A DNA stretch of 64,000 bases from Klebsiella pneumoniae (GTDB lineage: Bacteria; Pseudomonadota; Gammaproteobacteria; Eutrophobiales; Eutrophobiaceae). The stretch covers positions 1 through 64,000 of the forward strand of contig CAMDWI010000008.1 of the NCBI GenBank assembly GCA_945878555.1, in the 5' to 3' direction. The translations under genes and the position numbers were made by a program. Of the stretch, positions 1 to 9,799 are shown piece after piece (the first letter of the stretch is position 1; each line of letters begins with the position of its first letter). The notes below the pieces were generated by a model. The model searched no databases. It worked only from the letters and a program-made list of their open reading frames with translations, and was not told the origin of the DNA.

Positions 1-148
1 CGAAATCCTGTTCAGATTGGGCACGGGAATATTACCGTGACAGACCGTTAGCCGCATGGATGCGGCGCTCGAGCGTACATGGATGTATTCACAGCGTGTC
101 TGGAAGGGTAATATTCCCGTGCCCAATCTGAACTGTCGTGGATTTCGG
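1..148. repeat. Palindromic-ended repeat element, copy 1 (26-bp terminal inverted repeats 11-36 and 107-132, 70-bp core, outer CCGAAATCC arms)
   Basis: TTCAGATTGGGCACGGGAATATTACC at 11-36 is the exact reverse complement of 107-132; the core is repeated at 29922-29991 with one mismatch. Confidence 0.93.
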
Positions 149-228
149 AGCAGGTATCTGGTATCAACCCTGCAGTTGCTAAGGAATGACCCGGGTTTCA
201 GATTCGATCTGAAACCCGGGTCCGGTTA

Positions 229-1710
229 CTACTTGCCCGGAAAATCAAATATGATGTTGATCCTGCGGTTTTCCTGCTGGCCTTCAAGGCTGGTGTTGTA
301 GGCGATACGGCGCGTGTCACCAAAACCTTCAGTAGAGAACCGGGTGCGACTCAGGTCAAATTCGTTCACCAGCACATTGACCACACTCTCGGCGCGTTGT
401 CTGGAAAGCTGCATCTGCTGTGCCGGACCGCCGGTCTGGTTGCTGGTGTGTCCTTCCACCGTAGCCTTGACAGTCGGGTTCGCCTTCATGAAGCTCGCGA
501 CCTTTGCCAACTCTGCACGGTACTGTTGATCGACATCGGAACTGTCCTTCCCAAACTCCATTTCCATCGCCATCGTTACCCTGGCCGGAACCACGGTCAG
601 TCCTTCAATGTCTGATGCACAGGCAATGATGGTATTGATGCGACGGTTCTGGCGTTTACCTATCTCGGTAGAATTGTCCGCAATCGGTCGTGTCTCACCA
701 TACCCTACCGCCTTGAGCCTGGATGAACTGATATTGAAACTCTTCATCAGATAGGCAACCACACTTTCGGCACGACGCTGTGACAGGGTCAGGTTAGCCT
801 CAGGTGTACCAACATTATCTGTATGGCCTTCAACCACGGCCGTGGTTTCGACATACTTGTTCATGAACTTGCCGACCACACCCAGTTTCTCTTCATCATC
901 GCGCTGGATATTATCCACGTTAATCTCGAACTGCATGTCAAGGATGCTACAATACTGCTCGGTTTTCATCGCGACTGGTACAGGCACAATCACCAGTGCC
1001 GGCTTCGGTTTCGCTGCTGGTTCGTCTGCAACACGTTCAGTTTTTCCGCCAAACCGGTAGACCAGGCCGACAGAGTACAGATCGATGTCACCATTGTTGC
1101 CAACGGCGTCATTGATACGATAACGCTCGGCCTCGGCACGGATTCCCAGTGCTTCCGTGAAATTGTACTGGAGTCCAAAACCAAACTTGTAATTGGTATC
1201 GCGCTCACTCGGCGATGGATCCAGCACATTGACCAGTCCGGTCCCGACGAAGGTATCCTTTGATTTGTGGTGATTGACACCGGCGCGGGCGAAGGCGGAA
1301 AACTGTTCGGTAATCGGCAGGATTCCGACGAGGTCCAGATTAATGCCTCTGACCTTGATTTCACCATCCAGCGTTCCGGGTGGCACGGTCATGGCTGAGT
1401 ATCCAAACTTACCAAGATCAAAGTAACCGCCTTCAACAGCGAAATTCCTGTGCAACTGATATCCACCGAAAATCTTGAATCCACGGTCACGGTCATCATC
1501 TTCGATGGTTACCGAGGAAAAACCCTGATTGAGCAGGTTCTCATTGATACGATCATCATCGATATTTGCCCGGGTCTGGCCAAAATTGAACCCGGCGTAC
1601 AGGCCTGTGTCCGCAGCCATGGCTATCGGGCCCAGGAACGCGGCAATCAATGTGGTCAGTCCCAGCGCACCGGTTATGCTTGCCAGTTTGGTTATAATAA
1701 ATTTCATGTC
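229..1710 (-). CDS. Outer-membrane beta-barrel porin with two tandem OmpA C-terminal domains
   Basis: ORF 229-1758; likely start MKFIITKLAS with signal peptide; two OmpA-like motifs (VEGHTDNVG...RRAESV, VEGHTSNQTGG...QRAESV). Confidence 0.85.
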   Translation of the reverse strand, partial: DMKFIITKLASITGALGLTTLIAAFLGPIAMAADTGLYAGFNFGQTRANIDDDRINENLLNQGFSSVTIEDDDRDRGFKIFGGYQLHRNFAVEGGYFDLGKFGYSAMTVPPGTLDGEIKVRGINLDLVGILPITEQFSAFARAGVNHHKSKDTFVGTGLVNVLDPSPSERDTNYKFGFGLQYNFTEALGIRAEAERYRINDAVGNNGDIDLYSVGLVYRFGGKTERVADEPAAKPKPALVIVPVPVAMKTEQYCSILDMQFEINVDNIQRDDEEKLGVVGKFMNKYVETTAVVEGHTDNVGTPEANLTLSQRRAESVVAYLMKSFNISSSRLKAVGYGETRPIADNSTEIGKRQNRRINTIIACASDIEGLTVVPARVTMAMEMEFGKDSSDVDQQYRAELAKVASFMKANPTVKATVEGHTSNQTGGPAQQMQLSRQRAESVVNVLVNEFDLSRTRFSTEGFGDTRRIAYNTSLEGQQENRRINIIFDFPGK

Positions 1711-1822
1711 TTTTCTCCAGGATAAAATAATGGCCTTGTGCGCCTCAGCAGAGTCCATCCTTTCAGGATGAACTCTGCTGTATTTGTGATTACAATCTGC
1801 ATTGGGTTGTATACGTTACGCA

Positions 1823-3889
1823 TTATGGTGCTGGTACATTAACGATGGTGTTCACCAGGGTAACTGAAGCAATCAGGGACAACAGCCTGCCATTGACGGT
1901 CACCGGCGTGATGTTGCCGCTGGTCGAGACTACGACTCCGGAATTGGCAATTATGTTTCCTTCCATCGTACCGCCACCTGCCGGATTGATAGTCGCAGTA
2001 GAGCCAACCTGCCAGAAGACATTCTTCGCCTGGGCGCCGCCGATCAGAATGACACTGCGGGAAGCAACCAGAGGCACACCCGGTGAACCCACATTGAGCG
2101 CGCTGCCCATCTGGAACACCCAGACAGCATTGGGGTTGCCACCGCCATCGAGTGTGAGGTCCCCGCCCAGGTCTATGTCATATGTCGTCGCAGATGTGTA
2201 AACGCCAGGCGGAATGGTTCGTCCTCCCAGTTGGAGGGCACCGGGTCCGACCCCACCGCAGGACGGACAGTCTGCCAGACTTGCCACATTCTTGCCTCCA
2301 GGCATGGCTGCAGGACTGAGTGCGATAAAGGCCGCCTGTGCATCCAGGCGGGCCTGCGACGCGATATTACATTGGGCAATACTTGAACCCGCAGACGATG
2401 GTCCCGTGGTCGAAGGCGCGCATGTAAAGATCGTCCCGTTCACTAAACCGCAACCTGTCGCCAGCAATGGTGTACCCGGGCAAACTTCGTTAAAGGTGTC
2501 TGCCGCGTCGTGGAATCCATCAACCGCCGCATTAGCGACAGTTGTGGAGCCGATATCTCCATTGACGATGGTCAGATTTCCGTCGTTGGTCATTCCTGCA
2601 GTACCCCCGAACGCGCCGAAAGGAGAGGCTGTCAACAGGGGAACCGGCAGGGTACAGGCCCCTGTAGCCGGACCGGGGGTAAAGGTAAAGGTGAACGCAC
2701 TCATATCTAATGTATTGGCCGTCGGGATTGCATTGTCCTTCACACCGGTGGCACCACCGCTAATCGTGCCCGTATACGGTGCCCCGCCGGGAGCGAGTGC
2801 GACAGTTGGCGTAAACGTCGCAACGCGCCCTGTGGCGATATCAAGAGCCACAGTTCCATTAACGACAGCCAGGGCATTATCAGTGACCACAAAATTTGCA
2901 GCGACCGATACATCGTTCATTCTAAAACCGGATGGCACTGTGAAGGTCGCACTGACAGAATTGGGGCACAAGGCCGAGGTGGAAGATACCGAGATATTTC
3001 CCGGCGGCACAGGAGCAGCCGCAGTCGTAAATGTCCATACATAATTACTCGCTGCCGGCAACGGGGCTTGATTGCCTGCCAGTGCATTAAGCGCGATATC
3101 GGTGGCCGCAGTCGTAATTGTGGCAGTATAGGTAGTGCTGGCAGCAAGTACAGCCGCTGGAGTAAAGGTTGCAGTCCTGCTACCGACGGAGTAGGTCACC
3201 GGAACTGCAGCACCCGTTACCGGAGTTGTGCCGGGACCTGTCAGCGTAAAGGTACCCGTCGCAGTAATTGATGCAGGTGCCATATCCTCGGTGAAGATCG
3301 CCGTGATTGCACTGTTGGTCGGCACCGCAAGGGTTGGTCCCGGGACTGTTGTTACCGGCTCGGTCAATGTCACCCTGGGGCGCGTCACGTCTGGTGTAGC
3401 CGCTGTTGTGAATGTCCACACATAGTCACTGGCCAGTGAAAGTCCTACTGTGTCATGCGCCAGTATTGTAATAGTCGCTCTGCACAAGGTACTGGCCGGC
3501 AGATTCGGTAATGCCGGAAGCGTAAGCGTAGCCACATTGCCGGCTGCCAGATAGGAAACTGCCCCGCTGAAAGCAGTGCCACCTGCAGGACATGTCAGTG
3601 TAAAGCTGGACGAGTTAATCGTGCTGGATTCCATAGGCTTGCTGAAAGCTGCCGTGATTATTTTCGTATTGATCGGCACGCCTGTCGCATTCACAGCAGG
3701 TGCAACCGCCGTGACGGTTGGCGGGATGGCAACTACGACGTTCCCCAGTATCGGGTCCCGCATCTCTGCGTTACCACCATTTTCATCATCGCTGCCACCA
3801 CCACAGCCTGCCAATACAGCCGTTAGCAGCATCACCATAAGCCACGTCAGGTAACCGTGGCGTTTATCGTATTTATTGATTTTGTTCAT
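1823..3889 (-). CDS. Lipoprotein with Big_5-type Ig-like repeats and C-terminal DUF3494 ice-binding-like domain
   Basis: Lipobox LTAVLAGC; repeated PTNTKITAxF/YVWTFTT Ig-like units; C-terminus LGGRTIPPGVYTS...LTLDGGGNPNAVWVFQMGSAL...AKNVFWQVGSTATI...GTMEGNIIA typical of DUF3494. Confidence 0.85.
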   Translation of the reverse strand: MNKINKYDKRHGYLTWLMVMLLTAVLAGCGGGSDDENGGNAEMRDPILGNVVVAIPPTVTAVAPAVNATGVPINTKIITAAFSKPMESSTINSSSFTLTCPAGGTAFSGAVSYLAAGNVATLTLPALPNLPASTLCRATITILAHDTVGLSLASDYVWTFTTAATPDVTRPRVTLTEPVTTVPGPTLAVPTNSAITAIFTEDMAPASITATGTFTLTGPGTTPVTGAAVPVTYSVGSRTATFTPAAVLAASTTYTATITTAATDIALNALAGNQAPLPAASNYVWTFTTAAAPVPPGNISVSSTSALCPNSVSATFTVPSGFRMNDVSVAANFVVTDNALAVVNGTVALDIATGRVATFTPTVALAPGGAPYTGTISGGATGVKDNAIPTANTLDMSAFTFTFTPGPATGACTLPVPLLTASPFGAFGGTAGMTNDGNLTIVNGDIGSTTVANAAVDGFHDAADTFNEVCPGTPLLATGCGLVNGTIFTCAPSTTGPSSAGSSIAQCNIASQARLDAQAAFIALSPAAMPGGKNVASLADCPSCGGVGPGALQLGGRTIPPGVYTSATTYDIDLGGDLTLDGGGNPNAVWVFQMGSALNVGSPGVPLVASRSVILIGGAQAKNVFWQVGSTATINPAGGGTMEGNIIANSGVVVSTSGNITPVTVNGRLLSLIASVTLVNTIVNVPAP

Positions 3890-4291
3890 TTACTTGGCCT
3901 CTTGTAATCCGGGATTCTGTTGATGTAGCCGACCGGCATATCTCCGGCACTGGCCCTAGATACCTGCACAACAGGCACATTGCGCAAGGCTTCATATATG
4001 TGATTATCCGACATAGTCCTGTTGCAGTTCTGTACGATAGCGAACACAGATTGAATATATGTTCGAATGAATAACAAGATTCCATCAGTGCGGTCACCCG
4101 CACTGATGGAATAAATCTGGATCCGCACAGACCTGCAAACTCGGGGGAGGGAGCAGCAGAATCAGGGGGAGTGATATGCGGATTCAGGTGACCAATTTAC
4201 CCTGACAATCAGTCTTGTACTGTTCGGTAACACACACGTTTATAAAAAAATGACCCGATAGAAAATTATTTTCCAGAGTCAGCAGCAGGAT

Positions 4292-4444
4292 TCAGAAGCT
4301 GTAGTTATTGCCACCTAACAGTACAATTAATCCTGACACTATCAGGTAAGCAGCAACGATATAGTTAAGTAATCGTGGCATGGCCAGGATTAAAATTCCG
4401 GCTATCAACGATACCATCGGGGCAAGGCCAAATGTAATATTCAC
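4292..4444 (-). CDS. Small DUF3096-like membrane protein (50 aa, GTG start), absent from supplied ORF track
   Basis: Translation (M)NITFGLAPMVSLIAGILILAMPRLLNYIVAAYLIVSGLIVLLGGNNYSF with upstream AAGGA; resembles DUF3096. Confidence 0.7.
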   Translation of the reverse strand: MNITFGLAPMVSLIAGILILAMPRLLNYIVAAYLIVSGLIVLLGGNNYSF

Positions 4445-4504
4445 TTTGAGATTTCCTTCTGGACTATAACGGACATGCGTCCGGCAAGATTATATTGAAC
4501 TGGT

Positions 4505-5122
4505 TCAGGGACTTATTAAAAACAACATTCCATACTGGACTACTACCAGAAGTGCACCGGTCGTAATGACCATTCCTGTAGCCCTGGGGTATCTCTCAAC
4601 CCATCTGTCAAAGGCTGTATGCATGGTGTCACACCCCAGACTCTGGCTGCGAAAGGAATACCAGTGATTTGTATGTGATTCAATCTTGTGTAATTTATCA
4701 GGGAAAAATATCATCATTAAACCGGTTGGTATTACCAGCAGACCGCCGACGATCAGCATCCAGCGCACAGATTCTATAATCCAGCCCACATAGGGCTGAC
4801 TGATATCCAGTCTGAAGGCAGTTGTAACGCTGGCAACATCAACCTGGACAACCAGTACAAATGTTGAGTAGACCGCAGCGGCTACAAACAGGAAGCCAAA
4901 CAGTGCCTGCAAATACCTTGACGTGATACTGCTATCACGGGGAACTGCAAGCCATTTTACACTGTGACGCATTGATACCCAGTTATTGGCCCTGCCAAAC
5001 AAACCATGCATACCTGCGCTGTTATATATCAGTCCAAGCCCTACCGCCATACCCACAACACCGAAGACAAGGAAAAACCGTATAACTGAATTAAATAAGA
5101 CCTGGTCTATCACAGGGTTCAT
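4505..5122 (-). CDS. Membrane protein, hypothetical
   Basis: 205-aa ORF with several hydrophobic segments. Confidence 0.65.
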   Translation of the reverse strand: MNPVIDQVLFNSVIRFFLVFGVVGMAVGLGLIYNSAGMHGLFGRANNWVSMRHSVKWLAVPRDSSITSRYLQALFGFLFVAAAVYSTFVLVVQVDVASVTTAFRLDISQPYVGWIIESVRWMLIVGGLLVIPTGLMMIFFPDKLHKIESHTNHWYSFRSQSLGCDTMHTAFDRWVERYPRATGMVITTGALLVVVQYGMLFLISP

Positions 5123-5300
5123 AATAGACAGTCCGGAATGTCAGACAGCATCCCTGGTGGAAAAGCTCCGGAGTTGATATTCATGTTTTATACCATGTGT
5201 ATTTTGTGGGAAACTATGTCAAATTTTATTTTCAGCGAAAATAATGACACGTAGCATTCATGAGGTTCAGTGCGTTTGCACACACAGCAAGCACTGATTA

Positions 5301-5945
5301 TTAGCGGGGCTGCCAGTTCATTGCCGACTCTGCGCAAAAGGATGCCAGCCGTTCCATAACCTTTTTTACCGCAAGATTGGCCGCTACAACCCCTCCATAC
5401 GGATCCTCACTCGCGACCGGTACAATTTCATCAAACTCCTCCCATCCGACCACATCCCGGGTATTGTTATCTACCATATAGGCACGCAAGGTAAAGCGTA
5501 CGCGACCCGGCTGGCTACCGACCTCATGCTGTAAACGGATTATCCCGGTATCCAGTCTGAAGTGACCTATCGCTGAGCTCGGCGTCTGCATAACAGCGCG
5601 AAACATGCCGCTATTCTCAACCGCAGCAATAATCAGTGGCGCCAGCATCCGCGCCGGCGTATCTATCCATTCATTGTGGGCATAATATTCAAGCTTGTGG
5701 GCATCGCGTACATAGATAATGCGCGGCGTATCAAATCCAGCCGACGCATGTGGAGAATTGATTATCAATATGGGTGCCGTGTCCGCGACCGATACCGGCG
5801 TAGATACGATACCGCTATCCAGCGTGTAAAATGAAGGTTGCTCAATTTTCGTCGAACGCAAGGCACCACATCCACTGGACAGTATCAACACCACCCCGGC
5901 CAGACAGATCCACCCGGCACGTGTGCAAGCGGAGAAATGATTCAT
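5301..5945 (-). CDS. ABC-type transport auxiliary lipoprotein (PqiC/DUF330-like)
   Basis: Lipoprotein signal (VVLILSSGCGA), YTLDSG, IIYVRDAHKLEYYAHNEWIDTPARML; adjacent to MCE gene. Confidence 0.85.
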   Translation of the reverse strand: MNHFSACTRAGWICLAGVVLILSSGCGALRSTKIEQPSFYTLDSGIVSTPVSVADTAPILIINSPHASAGFDTPRIIYVRDAHKLEYYAHNEWIDTPARMLAPLIIAAVENSGMFRAVMQTPSSAIGHFRLDTGIIRLQHEVGSQPGRVRFTLRAYMVDNNTRDVVGWEEFDEIVPVASEDPYGGVVAANLAVKKVMERLASFCAESAMNWQPR

Positions 5946-6892
5946 GGTTGTATTACTCCTGTTGATGTTTCACCCGGTCCTTCCGGTACCGGCATACGTC
6001 CGAACAGCAGCCCGGCCGGATTTCGTTCTGTCTGTTCACTCAGACGACGCAAGGAATTAGACAACACACTCAGTTCACTGAGCAGACGCTCCAGTTCCGG
6101 TAATGTTTCCGAGGTAAAGCGTTTGATATCACCACCGACTTCATTGAACGTACTGGCTGCACTTTTGCTGGCCAGTGCAGCCTCGTTCCCCATCTGCTCC
6201 ACGGATTTGGCACTGAGACTTATCTGCTCTATGACCGGTTCGAGTTGTTCGGATGCACGTGCAGTATTATCGAACGTACGGGCTGCACTGATTAGACCCG
6301 CGTCCAGCGACTCTTTGCGCACAGCGATGGTACGCGCCACCGCAGAGATATCGGCCAGTGCAGTCTTGAATGCTGTCCGGTTTTCGTCGCTAAGTATCGC
6401 GTTGATATTATTTGATGTGCTGTCCAGTTTTGCCAGCACAGTGGTGAGTACGTTTTCCAGACGCGCACTGAGAGAAGGCATGGTCTTGATCACCGGCAAC
6501 CGACCCTTGCCGGGAGCACGCAGTATCCCGGCATCCCTGGCACCCCCGCTGAGTTCGATGTAGGCAATACCCGTCAGCCCCTGGATTTTCAGAATTGCGA
6601 CAGTGTCCACCTTGATTACAGTGCCACGTTCGATTGCGAAGATCAGATTCACCCGTTCCGGATTACCGGGTTCCAGCCAGATTTCCTGCACCTTGCCTAC
6701 TTCAACACCGTTATATTTAACCGGCGCACTCAGATTCAGTCCGGCCACTGATTCCTCTTCTATCGCCAGATAAAGGTCATATTTTGTCTGAAACGCGCCA
6801 CCCGAGGCGAGCCAGAGCACCACTACGGTGAATATAGCGCCAAGGAAAAGCACAAACGCGCCGACCAGGGCATAATTTACTTTTGTTTCGAT
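5942..6892 (-). CDS. MCE-domain (MlaD family) lipid transport protein; probable start ATC at 6892 rather than GTG at 6853
   Basis: GLNLSAPVKYNGVEVGKV motif; in-frame upstream (I)ETKVNYALVGAFV preceded by AGGAG. Confidence 0.85.
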   Translation of the reverse strand: METKVNYALVGAFVLFLGAIFTVVVLWLASGGAFQTKYDLYLAIEEESVAGLNLSAPVKYNGVEVGKVQEIWLEPGNPERVNLIFAIERGTVIKVDTVAILKIQGLTGIAYIELSGGARDAGILRAPGKGRLPVIKTMPSLSARLENVLTTVLAKLDSTSNNINAILSDENRTAFKTALADISAVARTIAVRKESLDAGLISAARTFDNTARASEQLEPVIEQISLSAKSVEQMGNEAALASKSAASTFNEVGGDIKRFTSETLPELERLLSELSVLSNSLRRLSEQTERNPAGLLFGRMPVPEGPGETSTGVIQP

Positions 6893-7713
6893 GACAAGCT
6901 CCTGTGATTTTCACGCCCTTCCCTGCCGGATTGCTGCTGTTCCCGCGCAGACCTGCCTCGTGGTCCGTCAAAAAATTGCCGGACAGACGGATTTTCGATG
7001 TCTGCGAGTTCAGACATCGAACCGATGGCTTGCACCTTGCCCTTGTCAAGTACAGCTACCCGATCGGCAACTTGCCATAACAGGTCGAGATCATGTGTAA
7101 TCATGACGATTGTGAGTCCGGACTGGTCGCGCAGTTTGCGAACCAGATCATCAACGCCCGCAGCACTGACAGGGTCAAGTCCGGCTGTGGGTTCATCAAG
7201 AAACAGCAGTTCCGGGTCAAGTGACAAGGCCCTTGCAAGTGAGGCACGTTTCATCATGCCGCCGCTAAGTTCGGAAGGATATTGCGCTCCACTATCCGGA
7301 TTAAGTCCCGCCATCGTGAGCTTCAAGGAGGCAATTTCATCGATCAAGTCATCTGCCAGTCCTGTATGTTCCCGCAATGGCAGTCCGACATTTTCTGTGA
7401 TGGTTAATGACCCAAACAGACCTCCGTGCTGGAACATCACCCCCCAACGCTGGCGGAGTGCGAGTGCTTCTGCAGCACTGATTTTATCCAGTTCAATACC
7501 CAGCACACGGATCGTTCCTGAATCCGGTTGTTGCAGCAGGATCATTTCGCGCAACAAGGTTGATTTTCCTGAGCCACTACCACCAATAATGGCGAATATT
7601 TCTGCTTGCTGTACTTCCAGATTAATGTCGGTATGTACAATATGGTCACCATAGCGCGTTGCCACCTTGCTAATCTCTATAACAGCCTCTCCTGCATGAG
7701 CAAGGGTTTGCAT
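6877..7713 (-). CDS. mlaF: ABC transporter ATPase (MlaF-like)
   Basis: Walker A GGSGSGKST, LSGGMMKRASLARAL signature, LLFLDEPTAGLDP. Confidence 0.9.
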   Translation of the reverse strand: MQTLAHAGEAVIEISKVATRYGDHIVHTDINLEVQQAEIFAIIGGSGSGKSTLLREMILLQQPDSGTIRVLGIELDKISAAEALALRQRWGVMFQHGGLFGSLTITENVGLPLREHTGLADDLIDEIASLKLTMAGLNPDSGAQYPSELSGGMMKRASLARALSLDPELLFLDEPTAGLDPVSAAGVDDLVRKLRDQSGLTIVMITHDLDLLWQVADRVAVLDKGKVQAIGSMSELADIENPSVRQFFDGPRGRSAREQQQSGREGRENHRSLSSKQK

Positions 7714-8850
7714 CTATAGGTCCAGCGCACTGAATGCAATAGAAAACAATGCATCGGCGACAATCACGAGAAAGATAGACTGGACCACGCTACGAGTAGT
7801 CTGACGTCCAACACTGTCTGCACCACCTCGGGTACGAAATCCCTGGAAACAACCAACCACAACAATGATTGCAGCAAACACCGGGGCCTTGCCAATACCG
7901 ATCATCAGTGTACTCATGCTGACTGCCTTGACGAACCGATCAAGGAACTCACCGTACCCGATATCCAGCTGCACATTTGCCATGATCATGCCCCCGATTA
8001 CCCCGAGTACATCTGCATAAACCGTCAGTAGTGGTAACGCAATCATCAGCGCAATCACTTTTGGCAGGACCAGCATATCCAGCGGGATCATGCCTATCGT
8101 TCGCATTGCATCAATCTCTTCGGTGACAGACATCGTTCCTATTTGCGCGGCATAGGCGGAGCCCGATCGACCGGCAATGATTATAGCGGTGATCAACGGT
8201 GCAAATTCGCGCAACATGGAAAACCCGACAAGGTCGGCCACAAATATACTGGCGCCATAACGTCTGAGTTGATCGGCGCCCTGATACGCGACCACTATTC
8301 CCAGCAAAAACGACAACATTCCGACGATTGGTAATGCGTCAAATCCGGCGGTACGAATATTGAACAGTACCGGCCGCCAGCGCAATCGGGCCGGATGTGC
8401 CATACAACCCGCAAGCGCTGATGCAGTTTCACCAATAAAGCCGAGCAATGCCAGCATCTCACTGAATGTTGCGACTGTATTCCTGCCCAGTCCCTCCAGT
8501 TTCTGACTTGTGGCATGGACCTCCGGTTTAACAGTGTCTGACTGATCGTTCAGATGCTGTCCGGTAAGCTCCAGCATTCTGCAGTATTCAGGCTGCAAGT
8601 CCCGCATTTGCACAACAGTGCCCTGCTTGTGTAATCGTTTAATCATCTTTTGCAGAACCCAGGCACCGGCAGTATCGAGAGCTTGTATGCCTGCACCGTC
8701 AATATGAACATCCGCCTGCGCGGGTACTTGCAGCATGTTCAGTTCTTGCCCGACCGTACCCAGCTGACGAGCGGTCCAGGATCCGGACAAGGTGAGGTCC
8801 TGCGGTGTCGTCCGGGATATCGCAGCAGGTATCACCGACAAGGTTTTCAT
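7714..8850 (-). CDS. mlaE: ABC permease MlaE family with N-terminal STAS domain
   Basis: MlaE-type permease sequence (EFAPLITAIIIAGRSGSAYAAQIGTM); N-terminal STAS-like region. Confidence 0.9.
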   Translation of the reverse strand: MKTLSVIPAAISRTTPQDLTLSGSWTARQLGTVGQELNMLQVPAQADVHIDGAGIQALDTAGAWVLQKMIKRLHKQGTVVQMRDLQPEYCRMLELTGQHLNDQSDTVKPEVHATSQKLEGLGRNTVATFSEMLALLGFIGETASALAGCMAHPARLRWRPVLFNIRTAGFDALPIVGMLSFLLGIVVAYQGADQLRRYGASIFVADLVGFSMLREFAPLITAIIIAGRSGSAYAAQIGTMSVTEEIDAMRTIGMIPLDMLVLPKVIALMIALPLLTVYADVLGVIGGMIMANVQLDIGYGEFLDRFVKAVSMSTLMIGIGKAPVFAAIIVVVGCFQGFRTRGGADSVGRQTTRSVVQSIFLVIVADALFSIAFSALDL

Positions 8851-8971
8851 AGATGAACCGACATTAGATGAAACAGTATCCCGTGTTTGTTCGCCATCGT
8901 ACAGAACTGGCGGGGTCAGGGAATTACATTAAACGAGGTTCTGAATTGAACTGGCCTTCCCGGATTAAAAT

Positions 8972-9799
8972 ATGGAGCAAGATACAATGATCTCATCACG
9001 GCCCCTGGTAGTGCTTTTTATTTTCCTGTCTGGACTGCTATCTGGCGGTTGCGCGACTACCACCTCCGGCGGCTCGGTCGGCTCGGACCGGTCGCAATTG
9101 ATGCTGATATCCTCGCAACAACTCGATCAGATGGCCGCTGAGACGTACACTAAAATGAAGGTGGATGCATCGTCGAAACGTATACTCAACCAGGACCGTA
9201 CCATGCTGGGACGACTGACCAAAATTGCCGGCAGGATTCAACCGCAAACCAGGGTCTTTCGTACGGATGCACCCGCCTGGAAATGGGAAGTTAACCTGAT
9301 CACCAGTGAAGAATTGAATGCCTTCTGCATGCCTGGAGGCAAAATCATGTTTTACTCCGGGCTGATCAAACAGTTACAACTGTCTGACGATGAAATTGCC
9401 GTGGTCATGGGGCATGAGATTTCACATGCCTTACGCGAACATTCGCGTGAACAGATATCCCAGGCGATGGCCGCACAAACAGCAATAGGTATCGGCGCGT
9501 CACTGTTTGGTCTGGGAGAAGGTGCATCGGGTATGGCAAATGCCGGTTATGAGGCCCTGGTGGCAAGCAAATTCAGCAGGACAGATGAGAGTGAAGCTGA
9601 TCGTATCGGTCTGGAGCTGACTGCCCGTGCCGGTTATGACCCGCGAGCCGGTATCACCCTCTGGCAAAAGATGATCAATGCCAGCAAGGGCAACAGACCA
9701 CCGGAATTTCTCAGTTCCCATCCGACCGAAGCCAGTCGTGTACAGCAGATCCAGTCGTTGTTACCGACTGTCATGCCACTTTATGAAGCAACCCGCTAG
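8972..9799 (+). CDS. M48-family metalloprotease, lipoprotein
   Basis: HEISH zinc motif (VMGHEISHAL), lipobox LLSGGC. Confidence 0.9.
   Translation: MEQDTMISSRPLVVLFIFLSGLLSGGCATTTSGGSVGSDRSQLMLISSQQLDQMAAETYTKMKVDASSKRILNQDRTMLGRLTKIAGRIQPQTRVFRTDAPAWKWEVNLITSEELNAFCMPGGKIMFYSGLIKQLQLSDDEIAVVMGHEISHALREHSREQISQAMAAQTAIGIGASLFGLGEGASGMANAGYEALVASKFSRTDESEADRIGLELTARAGYDPRAGITLWQKMINASKGNRPPEFLSSHPTEASRVQQIQSLLPTVMPLYEATR

Noticed and set aside
56-301. ORF MDAALERTWMYSQRVW (also at 29941) as a conserved protein
   Set aside because: It is translated from the palindromic repeat core and runs into unrelated flanking sequence; identity reflects the DNA repeat, not coding.
2214-3044. 276-aa plus-strand ORF
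   Set aside because: Antisense to the well-supported Ig-like/DUF3494 gene; composition looks like a shadow ORF.
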